NCBI RefSeq assembly: GCF_000364445.2
Contig: NZ_CP043538.1
Coordinates: forward strand, 2,487,612 to 2,551,611
Source of the DNA: Methylobacterium mesophilicum SR1.6/6
Lineage (GTDB): Bacteria > Pseudomonadota > Alphaproteobacteria > Rhizobiales > Beijerinckiaceae
Direction: 5' to 3'
DNA length: 64,000 bases
In this document: positions 8,421 through 20,166 of the stretch, in pieces
Layout of the letters: each line of letters opens with the position of its first letter
How positions within the stretch are numbered: position 1 is the first letter of the stretch
The notes under the pieces: model-generated
Databases searched by the model: none
Seen by the model: only the letters and a program-made list of their open reading frames with translations
What the model was told of the DNA's origin: nothing
Made by a program: the position numbers and the translations under genes

Positions 8421-8666
8421 GTTGACTCTCTGGCTTGAGACCAGGATGTTGTATTCAGTGTCTGCGACGGGGATCCCAAGGCCGAGAATGACGACGCGAG
8501 AGCCGCTCGGCGGTGACCCCAATGGGTCCCTGTGCGCCGCCGTTTGCCGGCCGCATCGCTGACTGCACCCTCCGGCCAATCCCGACTCGATCCGGCCCAA
8601 CACGGTTCCGCGCATCCGCCCCCGGGAACGGTCGCCCATCCCATCCCGCACCTTGAGGTCCCTTCC

Positions 8667-9647
8667 ATGCTCTCGACCCGCCGATCCCTGCTGGCCGCCG
8701 GTCTCGCCCTGGCCTGTCTCGGCAGTGCGTTGGTGCGAGAGGCGCGCGCCGACGATCCCAAGGAAGTCCGCCTCGATTGGGCAACCTACAATCCGGTGGG
8801 CCTGCTCCTGAAGGAAAAGAGTTTCCTGGAGGAGGCCCTGGCGCCGCGCGGCATCAAGGTGCGCTGGGTCCAGTCGCTCGGCTCCAACAAGGCGCTCGAA
8901 TTCCTGAACGCCGGCGCCATCGATTTCGGTTCGGCGGCAGGCGCCGCGGCCCTCGTGGCGCGGATCAACGGCAACCCGATCAAGGCCATCTACGCCTACT
9001 CGCGCCCCGAATGGACCGCGCTGGTCACCCGCAAAGACACCGGCATCACCAAGCCGGCCGATCTCAAGGGCAAGCGCGTCGCGGTCACCCGGGGCACCGA
9101 CCCGCACATCTTCCTGATCCGCGCGCTCCAGGCCGCCGGGCTCACCGAGCGCGACGCCAAGCTCGTCCTGCTCCAGCACCCGGACGGGCGCACCGCCCTC
9201 GATCGCGGCGACGTCGATGCCTGGGCCGGCCTCGACCCGATGATGGCGGCCGCCGAGATCGAGAACGGCGACGTCCTGTTCTACCGGGATGCCGCCGCGA
9301 ACACCTGGGGCCTGCTCGACGTCCGGGAGGAGTTTGCCAAGGCGAATCCCGACCTCGTCCGGACCGTGATCGCCGCCTACGAGAAGGCGCGGGCCTACGC
9401 GCTCGCCAATCCGCAGGCGCTGACTGCGGCCCTCGTGGCGGCCACCAAGCTGCCGGAGCCGGTGATCGCCCGCCAGATCGAGCGCACGGACCTGTCGCAG
9501 CCGGCGATCGGGCCGGCCCAGGCCGAGTCGATCAAGGCGGCCGGCCTCGCCTTGCAGCAGGCCGGCGTGATCCCGGCCGGGACCGACGTGCCGGCGGCGG
9601 TCGACGGCCTGCTCGACCCGGGCTTCAACCCCGCCCCCGGGCGGTGA
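8667..9647 (+). CDS. ABC transporter substrate-binding protein, sulfonate/nitrate/taurine type
   Basis: A 326-residue secreted binding protein. The ATG at 8667 follows GAGGTC and opens a signal peptide (MLSTRRSLLAAGLALACLG, cleavage after AREARA). The mature protein has SsuA/TauA features: VRWVQSLGSNKALEFLNAGAIDFGSAAGAAALVAR, read in parts, and the conserved DLKGKRVAVTRGTDPH segment. It should capture an organic sulfonate or similar anion in the periplasm for the next two genes. Its stop codon overlaps the permease ATG by one base (TGATG). The ligand is not determinable from sequence; aliphatic sulfonates are the likeliest. Confidence 0.9.
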   Translation: MLSTRRSLLAAGLALACLGSALVREARADDPKEVRLDWATYNPVGLLLKEKSFLEEALAPRGIKVRWVQSLGSNKALEFLNAGAIDFGSAAGAAALVARINGNPIKAIYAYSRPEWTALVTRKDTGITKPADLKGKRVAVTRGTDPHIFLIRALQAAGLTERDAKLVLLQHPDGRTALDRGDVDAWAGLDPMMAAAEIENGDVLFYRDAAANTWGLLDVREEFAKANPDLVRTVIAAYEKARAYALANPQALTAALVAATKLPEPVIARQIERTDLSQPAIGPAQAESIKAAGLALQQAGVIPAGTDVPAAVDGLLDPGFNPAPGR

Positions 9648-10435
9648 TGCCTGGAGTGCCGCTCCTGCGGCGGAGCGGTCGTGCCGGGCTCGGCCTGCTC
9701 CTGCCGCTCCTGCTGGCGCTCAGCTGGGAGGTCGCGGTCGATACGGGCCTCGCATCCGGGCGCCTGCTCCCGCCGCCGAGCCGGATCGGTGCCACCCTGT
9801 GGGCGCTCGCCGCCTCGGGCGACCTGCAGATGCATGTCGAGGCCACCCTCCTCCGGGTCGGGCTCGGCTTCCTCTGCGGGGCGGCGGCTGGGATCCTGGC
9901 CGGCGCCCTGGTGGCCACGGTGCCGGTGCTGCGCTGGCTGATCGACCCGACCCTGCAGGCACTGCGCGCGGTTCCATCCCTCGCCTGGGTGCCCCTGTTC
10001 ATCCTGTGGTTCGGCATCCTCGAGACGCCGAAGGTGCTGCTGATCGCCGTGGGCGTGTTCTTCCCGGTTTATGTCGGGGTCTCGGGAGCGATCGCCTCGG
10101 TGGACCGGAAGCTCGTCGAGGTCGGGCGGATCTTCCGGCTGTCACGCCTCGCGCTGGCCCGGCGCATCCTGCTGCCGGCGGTCCTGCCGGCGACCCTCGT
10201 GGGTCTGCGCACCGGTCTCGGCCTCGGCTTCCTGTTCGTCGTGGCGGCGGAGCTGATGGGCGCATCCGAAGGCCTCGGCTACCTGCTGGTCGATGGTCAG
10301 CAGTTCAGCAAGCCCGATCAGATCGTGGCGGCGATCATCGCCTTCGCGCTGGTGGGCAAGCTGGCCGACATGGCCCTCGTCTCGCTGACATCGCCCTTGA
10401 CGCGGTGGCAGGATACGGCGCGAGAGAGCCTGTGA
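9647..10435 (+). CDS. ABC transporter permease, SsuC type
   Basis: A 262-residue inner-membrane permease with about six hydrophobic segments. The ATPase-contact (EAA) loop is present as VDRKLVEVGRIFRLSRLALARRILLPAVLPATLVGLR, read in parts, with the family mark PLFILWFGILETPKV before it. Its start overlaps the binding-protein stop (TGATG) and its stop overlaps the ATPase GTG (GTGA), so the three genes are translationally coupled. It forms the translocation path, probably as a homodimer. Confidence 0.92.
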   Translation: MPGVPLLRRSGRAGLGLLLPLLLALSWEVAVDTGLASGRLLPPPSRIGATLWALAASGDLQMHVEATLLRVGLGFLCGAAAGILAGALVATVPVLRWLIDPTLQALRAVPSLAWVPLFILWFGILETPKVLLIAVGVFFPVYVGVSGAIASVDRKLVEVGRIFRLSRLALARRILLPAVLPATLVGLRTGLGLGFLFVVAAELMGASEGLGYLLVDGQQFSKPDQIVAAIIAFALVGKLADMALVSLTSPLTRWQDTARESL

Positions 10436-11292
10436 CCGCCGGCGCCGATCTCGCCGCGACCACCGGCTCAGTCGTCACACCAGCAGCCACGCCCGGACCA
10501 GAGACGCCCGTGCTCATCGTCGACGACCTCTCGAAGACCTACGCCGACGGCACGCGCGCGCTGGAGGGGATCGGCCTGTCGGTGCAGCAGGGGGAGGTCG
10601 TCGCGTTGATCGGCGGCTCTGGCTGCGGGAAGACGACGCTGCTCCGGCTGATCGCGGGACTCGACCAAGCCAGCCGCGGCCGCGTTCAAGTCGACGGCGA
10701 GACCATCCGCGAGCCGCACCCGAGCGTCGGCGTCGTCTTCCAGGAGCCGCGGCTCCTGCCCTGGCTCGACGTGGCGGGCAATGTCGGCTTCGGGCTCACC
10801 GGCCTGTCCCGCTCCGAGCGGCGCGCGCGCGTGACTCGCGCTCTCGAGCGGATCGGCTTGGCCGAGCACGGCGGCCGGTGGCCGCGCGAGCTGTCGGGCG
10901 GGCAGCAGCAGCGCGTCGCGATCGCCCGAGCCTTCGTGGCCGAGCCCCGGGTCCTGCTCCTGGACGAGCCGTTCTCGGCGCTCGACGCCTTCACCCGGAA
11001 GGGCCTCCACGAGCAGCTCTTGGACCTCTGGTCCGAGTCGAAGCCGACGATCCTGATCGTCACCCACGATGTCGGCGAGGCGGTGACGCTGGCCGACCGC
11101 GTGGTTGTGATGCGCCCACGGCCGGGACGCCTCGACGAGACGGTGCCGGTCAGGCTCGCGCGTCCCCGCGACCCGGTGGCGGCGACCTACGAGGAGGCGG
11201 TGCGCAGGGTACTGGCGGCCCTGGATCGCTCGCTGAGGCCGGCCGCGGCCAGCCGCCAACCCGTGCCCGAGACCCGCGCCAGCTGGTGGTAA
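10432..11292 (+). CDS. ABC transporter ATP-binding protein, SsuB type
   Basis: A 286-residue ATPase with all ABC motifs: Walker A GGSGCGKTT, Q-loop VVFQEPRLLPW, signature LSGGQQQR, Walker B VLLLDEP and the switch THDVGEA. The GTG at 10432 overlaps the permease stop by four bases; a second GTG at 10510 would remove a poorly conserved Ala/Thr-rich extension and is possible. It energises the importer encoded just upstream. The C-terminal tail after residue 250 is Arg/Ala-rich and probably unstructured. Confidence 0.92.
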   Translation: MTAGADLAATTGSVVTPAATPGPETPVLIVDDLSKTYADGTRALEGIGLSVQQGEVVALIGGSGCGKTTLLRLIAGLDQASRGRVQVDGETIREPHPSVGVVFQEPRLLPWLDVAGNVGFGLTGLSRSERRARVTRALERIGLAEHGGRWPRELSGGQQQRVAIARAFVAEPRVLLLDEPFSALDAFTRKGLHEQLLDLWSESKPTILIVTHDVGEAVTLADRVVVMRPRPGRLDETVPVRLARPRDPVAATYEEAVRRVLAALDRSLRPAAASRQPVPETRASWW

Positions 11293-11346
11293 CCGGCATA
11301 CGGCATCTCAAACCGTTGCCGATCGATGCCTTCCACCCCCGTCTTG

Positions 11347-11430
11347 GCGAGCGGAGCGAAGCGATCCAGACGGCGCCACCTCCATCCAGATCGCGCCACC
11401 CTGGACCCCTTCACACTGCTCGTGATGACG
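11347..11430. repeat. extragenic palindromic repeat, GCGAGCGGAGCGAAGC type
   Basis: The left arm GCGAGCGGAGCGAAGCGATC (11347-11366) is followed by CAG, a second CCAGATCGCGCCACC segment and a right side with GCTCGTGATGAC. The same left arm with one change recurs at 40290. It fills the gap between the ABC operon and the convergent RND pump gene. Confidence 0.65.
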
Positions 11431-11470
11431 GTGAGGATGCGTCAACCGAAGTGTCCCGTCGGAAATCGTA

Positions 11471-14624
<3,154 letters not shown>

Positions 14625-14638
<14 letters not shown>

Positions 14639-15752
14639 CCCCCACCACCCGGATCCGGCTCTTCATCTCTTCCGAGAGGAGCGCCTGACCGCCGCGCAGA
14701 ACGATCTCGCCGCCGTCCGGCAGATCGGTGACCACGTAGGCATCGGCCGACATCGGCGCGTCGGGCCGCACCGGATGCCGGACGAAGGCGCCGTCGCCGG
14801 TGCCGCGATAAACCCAGGTGCTCCCCTCGCCGTGCACGACGGCATCCTCGGGCACCAGGACCCCGCGGACCGCGCGCGCGGCCGGCAGGAATGCCATGGT
14901 GCTGGTGCCGGGCAGGAGGCCGCTGTCGCCGGAGACCAGGTAGAAGAAGCTCTGGCCCTGGATGCGCGGATCCGTCCGGGTCGCCGCCGAGACCAGCCGC
15001 AGCGCGACCCGCTCGCTCTGTGGCGGAACCTCGGCGAAGGCGGCCTGCGGCGGCTGCGGAAGCGTCTCGCCCGGCGGCAGCGTCACCTGAACCAGGAATT
15101 CGGCCCGCTCGATGAGGCGCGTGACCAGGGGCGAGCGCTCGACGATCGCCTTGCCGAGCACCGATCCCCATTCCTGCCGCGCGGTAGCGGCGAGCGTCCG
15201 CACCTGGGACTCGGCCGCCGTCACGGCAGCCCGATCGGTGAGCAGGGTGCCCTCGGCGGTCTCGATCTGCGCCACCGCCACGACGCCCGCGCCGAGGCTT
15301 CGCGCGCGCCGGGCGGCGCTGCCGGAGACCTCGACCCGCGCCTGGGCGGTTTGAAGCGCCGCGACGGCGCCCGCGTAGCTGTTGGCGAGTTCCGTCACGC
15401 GGGCGATGTCGAGCACGCTTCCGTACGCGGTCAATTCCTGCCGGTGCAGCACGGCCGGGCGGACCTCGGCGACGAGGCCGATCCGCTCGCGCTCGGCCGC
15501 CGACAGCCGCACGAAGGTGCGCCCGTCCTCGACGGCGGTGCGAGGGGCCGGAAGGTGCACCTCGGCGACGCGCTCGGTGCGGAGATTCGGGATCAGCGGT
15601 TCGAGTCGCTCGCGCAGATCGGACAGCAGCGGGCCGGCCCTGGCGCGCAGATCGGCGCCGGCTTGCGTGAAAGCGCCGCCGACGACGAGCAGCAATCCCC
15701 CGATGAGCAGGAAAGCTCGCCCCCGACCCACGACATGTCCTCCCAAGCGCAA
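14625..15752 (-). CDS. RND efflux periplasmic adaptor subunit
   Basis: A 375-residue membrane-fusion protein with an N-terminal membrane anchor (AFLLIGGLLLVVGGAFTQA), a short helical hairpin region (ELANSYAGAVAALQTAQARVEVSGSAARRAR, read in parts) and C-terminal beta domains with VLVPEDAVVHGEGSTWVYR, a common adaptor motif. The acidic C-terminus VVGDDDD is unusual. It links the RND pump encoded immediately downstream to an outer-membrane channel. The long N-terminal linker (about residues 30-75) has no metal-binding His/Met cluster of the CusB type. Confidence 0.85.
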
Positions 15753-15911
15753 TTGCCGAATCTACCCGACTTTGACGCCAGATACACCGGCTGAGCCGAT
15801 CTCAAACCGGGCCCAGGGCGAGAATTCGGTGCAGGGGAACGTGCCTGTTGCGGATATGTCGAACCGGCCTCGCCGTGCGGCGCGCGGGTTTTCGCGGGGG
15901 TCCAGATACAG

Positions 15912-15945
15912 GCAAGCCCGCCGCGGCTAGGCCGGGCGGGCTTGC
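15912..15945 (-). terminator. rho-independent-like hairpin after the secreted repeat protein
   Basis: A perfect 11-base stem, GCAAGCCCGCC paired with GGCGGGCTTGC around a 12-base loop, starts 27 bases past the stop of the minus-strand gene. The run of U after it is poor, so termination is inferred mainly from the stem and position. Confidence 0.6.
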
Positions 15946-15972
15946 ACAGGTGCTTCGACTATCAGATGCGGA

Positions 15973-16371
15973 TCAGCAATCGTCTTTCGAGGCCGGTGCG
16001 GTCTGGCTGTCGGCGGCGGCCTTGTTCATCGCGCCCACGGTGCCGGGAGAGGCCGGCTGGTTGCCGCCCGCGAGGTTGGCGGCCGCCGGATCCTTCGCGT
16101 TGGACTTGGCGTTGGCATCGGTCGGCGCCTGACGCTCGGCGGTCTGCGTAGCACCGGCGTTGTTCATGGCGCCCACGGTGCCGGGCGAAGCGGGCTGGTT
16201 GCCGCCAGCGAGGTTCTTGCTCGACTTGTCGACGTCGGAGCTGTTGGGGTTGGAAGCCTGCTGGTCCGGGGACTTGGCCTTCGTCGTGCCGGTGCTGCAC
16301 GGCGCGGCAAGGGCGGGGCTGGCAGCCAAGGCAAACAGCGCGAACGCACCGGCCAGGTGTGAAACCTTCAT
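15973..16371 (-). CDS. small secreted protein with two 18-residue repeats
   Basis: A 132-residue protein. The ATG at 16371 follows a very strong ribosome site (GGAGGAGCG), suggesting high expression, and begins a clear Sec signal (MKVSHLAGAFALFALAASPALA). The mature part is low-complexity and hydrophilic and contains NLAGGNQPASPGTVGAMN twice (about residues 58-75 and 98-115), separated by Ala/Asn/Lys-rich spacer. One Cys sits near the mature N-terminus and one is the last residue. No known domain. It is likely an abundant periplasmic or exported protein of unknown role. Confidence 0.85.
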   Translation of the reverse strand: MKVSHLAGAFALFALAASPALAAPCSTGTTKAKSPDQQASNPNSSDVDKSSKNLAGGNQPASPGTVGAMNNAGATQTAERQAPTDANAKSNAKDPAAANLAGGNQPASPGTVGAMNKAAADSQTAPASKDDC

Positions 16372-16749
16372 GTAACGCTCCTCCAGAGTTTTCAGAGGGC
16401 TCAAGTGCCGGATCGACCCGGTAGTTCCGTGGAAAAACAGGAACTTCGGATCGTTCGACCGGCGCCACGGGTTCTGGACTGTCCATTGGCACCATCTGGA
16501 CACAGCGACGCCCCTTATCGTCGGTGTCCAAGCTGCGCTGCCGCTTCCCGATGCCGCAGATCAGCCGGGCGGCCTGCCGCGGCGGTGACGCGTCGGAGGC
16601 CGGCCGGGCCGGGCCGGCGGATTCAAAACGGCGAGGCGGCATCGGGCATCGGCCTTGCACCCGTGGAGGCGCCCGCGCGACTTCTGATAAGGAACCGCGT
16701 TGGATGAACGCGGGCGCGGCGGGGGCGCCTCGGCAAGGGAGCGGGACCG
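16372..16749. other. gene-free intergenic stretch
   Basis: The 378 bases between the secreted repeat protein (leftward) and pxpA (rightward) should hold two divergent promoters. I see no gene, repeat or clear promoter hexamers in it. Confidence 0.5.
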
Positions 16750-17511
16750 TTGATCAGCGTGGACCTCAACTCCGATCTCGGCGAGGGCTACGGCGCCTAC
16801 GCCTGCGGCGACGACGCGGCCATCCTCGGGATCGTGACCTCCGCCAATGTCGCCTGCGGTCTCCACGCGGGGGATCCCGAGATCATGGCCAGCACCTTCG
16901 CGCTGGCGAAGGAACGCGGCGTCGCGGTCGGCGCCCATCCGGGCTTCCCGGACCTCTGGGGTTTCGGCCGACGCCGGATGCCGTTCAGCGCCCCCGAGAT
17001 CGAGCGCCTCGTCGCCTACCAAGTCGGCGCCGCGCAGGCGCTCGCCGCCTATGCCGGCCACCGCATCACCTACGTGAAGGCTCACGGGGCGCTGGCCAAC
17101 GTCGCCGCCGAGGAGCGGCCGGTGGCCGACGCCATCGCCCGCGCGGTCCGCGCGGTGGACCGCGATCTGGCGCTGCTGGCCATCGCGCTCACCGCGCAGG
17201 TGCAGGCGGCCGAGGCCTGCGGCCTCGAGGTTCACCAGGAGATCTTCGCAGACCGTGGCTACACCGAAGCCGGGCTCCTGATGCCGCGCAGCCAGCCGGG
17301 TGCCCTGATCACCGATGCCGGCGAGGCTGCGGATCGGGTCCTGCGCATGGTCGAGACAGGGGCGATCCTGACGGCGGGGGGCACGGCGCTGCCAACGCCG
17401 ATCCGCTCCATCTGCGTGCATGGGGACTCGTCCCACGCGGTCGCCACGGCCCGCGCGGTCCGGACCCGGCTCGAAGGCGCGGGCGTCGCGCTGGCGCCGT
17501 TCCGGCCGTGA
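16750..17511 (+). CDS. pxpA: 5-oxoprolinase subunit A (LamB/YcsF family)
   Basis: A 253-residue LamB/YcsF protein, subunit A of the three-part ATP-dependent 5-oxoprolinase that opens 5-oxoproline to glutamate. Family motifs are DLNSDLGEGYGAY at the N-terminus, SANVACGLHAGDP at about residues 30-43, GAHPGFPDLWGFGRR, and YVKAHGALAN. The start is a TTG at 16750, chosen because DLNSDLGE must lie near the N-terminus. The GTG of pxpB overlaps the stop (GTGA). It is the first gene of a four-gene rightward group. Confidence 0.93.
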   Translation: MISVDLNSDLGEGYGAYACGDDAAILGIVTSANVACGLHAGDPEIMASTFALAKERGVAVGAHPGFPDLWGFGRRRMPFSAPEIERLVAYQVGAAQALAAYAGHRITYVKAHGALANVAAEERPVADAIARAVRAVDRDLALLAIALTAQVQAAEACGLEVHQEIFADRGYTEAGLLMPRSQPGALITDAGEAADRVLRMVETGAILTAGGTALPTPIRSICVHGDSSHAVATARAVRTRLEGAGVALAPFRP

Positions 17512-18239
17512 GCGGCGGGGCCGACGAACCCCGGCTCCTCGACGCCGGCGAAGCCGCACTCGTGGTCGAGTTCGGCACCACCGTCGATCCCGCGATCAGC
17601 GATCGGGTTCTCGCGCTGGACGATGCCCTCGGCGGAGATCCGCCGCGGGGCCTGCGGGAGCGTGTTCCGACCTACCGCTCGCTGATGCTGCACTACGATC
17701 CCCTGGTGCTCGACCGCGAGGCGCTCGTCGCCCGGGTGCGGTCCCTGACGGCGGGCGCCGCCCGCGCGGCCACGCCCACCGTATGGACGCTGCCCTGTTG
17801 CTACGACGCCCCGCACGGGGAGGACATCGCCCAGGTGGCCGAGCGCTCCGGCCTGACACCGGACGCGGTGGTCTCGACCCATGCCGGGGTGACCTACCGG
17901 GTCTACATGTACGGCTTCGCCCCGGGTTTCGCGTATCTCGGCGGCCTGCCGGAGGTCCTGGCGGTCCCGCGCCGGGCCAGCCCACGGCCGCCCCACCCGA
18001 GGAACGCCGTCATGATCGGCGGCGGTCTCGCGGCGGTCGCCACCGTGCCGATGCCGACCGGCTGGTACGTGATCGGCGCCACGCCGGCGCGTCTCTACGC
18101 GCCGGAGCGCGACCCGAGCTTCTTCGTCGGCGCGGGCGACCTGCTCCGCTTCGAGCCCGTGGACGCCGCAGCCTTCGACGCGCTGTCGGCCCGCGAGGCG
18201 GCGGGCGAGCCGGTCGCCCGCCGCGGGGAGGCCCGCTGA
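17508..18239 (+). CDS. pxpB: 5-oxoprolinase subunit B
   Basis: A 243-residue protein of the KipI/allophanate hydrolase subunit 1 type. It has VPTYRSLMLHYDP, HAGVTYRVYMYGFAPGFAYLGG (read in parts) and GGGLAAVATVPMPTGWYVIG, the usual marks of PxpB. The start is GTG 17508 overlapping the pxpA stop by four bases; the stop overlaps the pxpC ATG by one base. It works with subunit C on the ATP-dependent step of 5-oxoproline cleavage. The coupled gene order pxpA-pxpB-pxpC supports this over a urea amidolyase role. Confidence 0.93.
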   Translation: MSGGADEPRLLDAGEAALVVEFGTTVDPAISDRVLALDDALGGDPPRGLRERVPTYRSLMLHYDPLVLDREALVARVRSLTAGAARAATPTVWTLPCCYDAPHGEDIAQVAERSGLTPDAVVSTHAGVTYRVYMYGFAPGFAYLGGLPEVLAVPRRASPRPPHPRNAVMIGGGLAAVATVPMPTGWYVIGATPARLYAPERDPSFFVGAGDLLRFEPVDAAAFDALSAREAAGEPVARRGEAR

Positions 18240-19306
18240 TGGGTGCGCTCGTGATCGAGGCCGCGGGCCCCGGCGTGACCCTCCAGGATGGCGGCCGTCA
18301 CGGCTACCTGCGCTACGGCATCACGGCCGCCGGGCCGATGGATCCGCTGATGCACGCCACCGCCAACCGCGCGGCCGGCAATCCCCTCGATGCCATCGCC
18401 ATCGAGATCTCCACCGGCGGCGTGACGGTCGCCGCCGAGGACGGCCCGCTCGGGATCGCGCTGGTCGCCCCCGGCTTCCGGATCGCCCTCGACGGCGCGA
18501 CGCTGCCCGGCGCCGTCGCGCTGACGCTGGCCCCCGGACAAACGCTCGCCGTGCGGGCGGGCGATGCGGGATCGTGGGGCTATCTCGCGGTCTGCGGCCG
18601 GCTCGACGTGACCCCGGTCCTCGGCTCCACCGCCACCCATACCCGCTCGGCGCTCGGCGGCCTCGACGGTCGCGGCCTCGCCGCCGGGGATCGCCTGCCG
18701 GTGGCCGATGATCGGCCGGCCGACGGGGCGCCGCACAGGCTCGTCATCCCCTGGCTTCAGCGGGACGCGCGACCGATCCGTGTCGTGCTCGGCCCGCAGG
18801 ACGATTATTTCGCGCCCGACCAGATCGCGGCCTTCCTCGATGGGCCTTGGACCGTCTCGCCGCGGGGCGACCGCATGGCGTGCTTCCTGGACGGGACCCC
18901 GCTGGCGCACGCCCGCGGCCACGACATCGTTTCCGACGGCGTCGCCATGGGGGCGATCCAGGTGCCGGGGAACGGCCTGCCGATCGTGCTGATGGCGGAC
19001 CGGCAATCCACCGGCGGCTACCCGAAGATCGCCACCGTGATCGGCGCCGATCTGGGACGCCTTGCTCAGGTTCGGGGCGGGACGCACCTGCGCTTCCGAA
19101 GCGTCACCGTCGCCGAGGCGGTCGACGCCCGCCGTGCCGAGCGCGACGCGCTTCGCGAGCCCGTAGCCCGCGAGCCGGTGGTGCGCACCGATTTCGCGTC
19201 GGACTTCCTGCTCGGGCTCAACCTCGTCGGCGGCGTGACGGACGCTCATGCCTGGCCGTCCGAATCCGCGCCCGGGGCGCCTCCGCAAGACCGCGCCGGC
19301 GGGTAA
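18239..19306 (+). CDS. pxpC: 5-oxoprolinase subunit C (biotin-dependent carboxyltransferase-like)
   Basis: A 355-residue protein of the KipA/allophanate hydrolase subunit 2 type. Marks are AAGPGVTLQDGGRHGYLRYGI (read in parts) at the N-terminus, AGPMDPLMHATANRAAGNP, the central VLGPQDDYFAP and the C-terminal MADRQSTGGYPKIA. Its ATG overlaps the pxpB stop (TGATG). The C-terminal 30 residues are longer than usual and low-complexity. With pxpA and pxpB it makes the complete enzyme. Confidence 0.93.
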   Translation: MGALVIEAAGPGVTLQDGGRHGYLRYGITAAGPMDPLMHATANRAAGNPLDAIAIEISTGGVTVAAEDGPLGIALVAPGFRIALDGATLPGAVALTLAPGQTLAVRAGDAGSWGYLAVCGRLDVTPVLGSTATHTRSALGGLDGRGLAAGDRLPVADDRPADGAPHRLVIPWLQRDARPIRVVLGPQDDYFAPDQIAAFLDGPWTVSPRGDRMACFLDGTPLAHARGHDIVSDGVAMGAIQVPGNGLPIVLMADRQSTGGYPKIATVIGADLGRLAQVRGGTHLRFRSVTVAEAVDARRAERDALREPVAREPVVRTDFASDFLLGLNLVGGVTDAHAWPSESAPGAPPQDRAGG

Positions 19307-19368
19307 GATGCGCGTCAGGCCGGGGATCCCGGCCGCCCCTTCGCACGAGAACAGGAAGGCCTTCACGC

Positions 19369-20157
19369 ATGGCTCACGCCGTCACCGCCCCGGGCACGCC
19401 GCCCGTGCGCAGCAACGAGCCCCTGAACGCCGACAGCGTGCGCCGGGCGCGCGTCGATCTCGCCGCCTGCCTGCGCTGGGCCGCCCGCCACGGCCTGGAG
19501 GAAGGCATCTGCAATCACTTCTCGGCGGTGCTGCCCGAGCGGCCGGACCTGTTCCTGGTCAATCCCTACGGCCTCGCCTTCGCCGAGGTGACGGCGTCGA
19601 GCCTGCTGCTCTGCGACTTCCACGGCAACGTCGTGGAGGGCGACGGCCAGCCCGAGGCCACCGCCTTCCACATTCACGCCGAGCTGCACCGGTTGAAGCC
19701 CCGGGCCCGGGCCGCCTTCCACACGCATATGCCCTACGCGACGGCGCTCGCCATGCTGGAGGGGCAACCTCTGATGTGGGCGGGCCAGACCGCGCTCCGC
19801 TTCTACGGGCGCATTGCGGTGGACGAGGACTACAACGGTCTGGCCCTGGACGCGCAGGAAGGCCAACGGATCGCCAGCGCCGCCGGCGAGGCCGACGTGG
19901 TGTTCCTGAAGAACCACGGCGTGATGGTGCTGGGCGAGACCATCGCGGAGGCCTGGGACGACCTCTACTACCTGGAGCGGGCCGCGCAGGCGCAGGTGCT
20001 CGCCTTCAGCACCGGCCGGACCCTCAAGGTCGTGCCCGAGGCGATCGTGAAGCGCGTGGCGGCCCAGGAGGCCGCCGGGCGCGCCGAGAGCGCGCGGCTG
20101 CACCTGGAGAGCGTCAAGCGCGTCCTCGCCCGGGACGAGCCGGCCTTCCTGGCCTGA
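19369..20157 (+). CDS. class II aldolase/adducin family protein
   Basis: A 262-residue class II aldolase-fold protein (AraD/FucA superfamily). The zinc site is visible as FHTHMPYATALA (two His at about residues 119-121) and KNHGVMVLG (third His near 181), with an acidic residue in FHIHAELH. These enzymes do zinc-assisted retro-aldol, epimerase or decarboxylase chemistry on small sugars or acids; the substrate is not clear. The ATG follows AGGAAGG. It is 62 bases after pxpC on the same strand and may be cotranscribed. It ends nine bases from the convergent transglycosylase gene. Confidence 0.88.
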   Translation: MAHAVTAPGTPPVRSNEPLNADSVRRARVDLAACLRWAARHGLEEGICNHFSAVLPERPDLFLVNPYGLAFAEVTASSLLLCDFHGNVVEGDGQPEATAFHIHAELHRLKPRARAAFHTHMPYATALAMLEGQPLMWAGQTALRFYGRIAVDEDYNGLALDAQEGQRIASAAGEADVVFLKNHGVMVLGETIAEAWDDLYYLERAAQAQVLAFSTGRTLKVVPEAIVKRVAAQEAAGRAESARLHLESVKRVLARDEPAFLA

Positions 20158-20166
20158 TCGCCGAGT

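Larger units (their letters stand above)
7911..8666. other. gene-free intergenic stretch with palindromes
   Basis: The 756 bases between the flavoprotein gene and the ABC importer have no convincing gene; open frames here on both strands lack ribosome sites and known domains. It holds an extragenic palindrome (8128-8157), a perfect 12-base palindrome (8409-8420) and a TTGACT hexamer just after that. The importer's promoter is probably in the last 250 bases. Confidence 0.6.
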
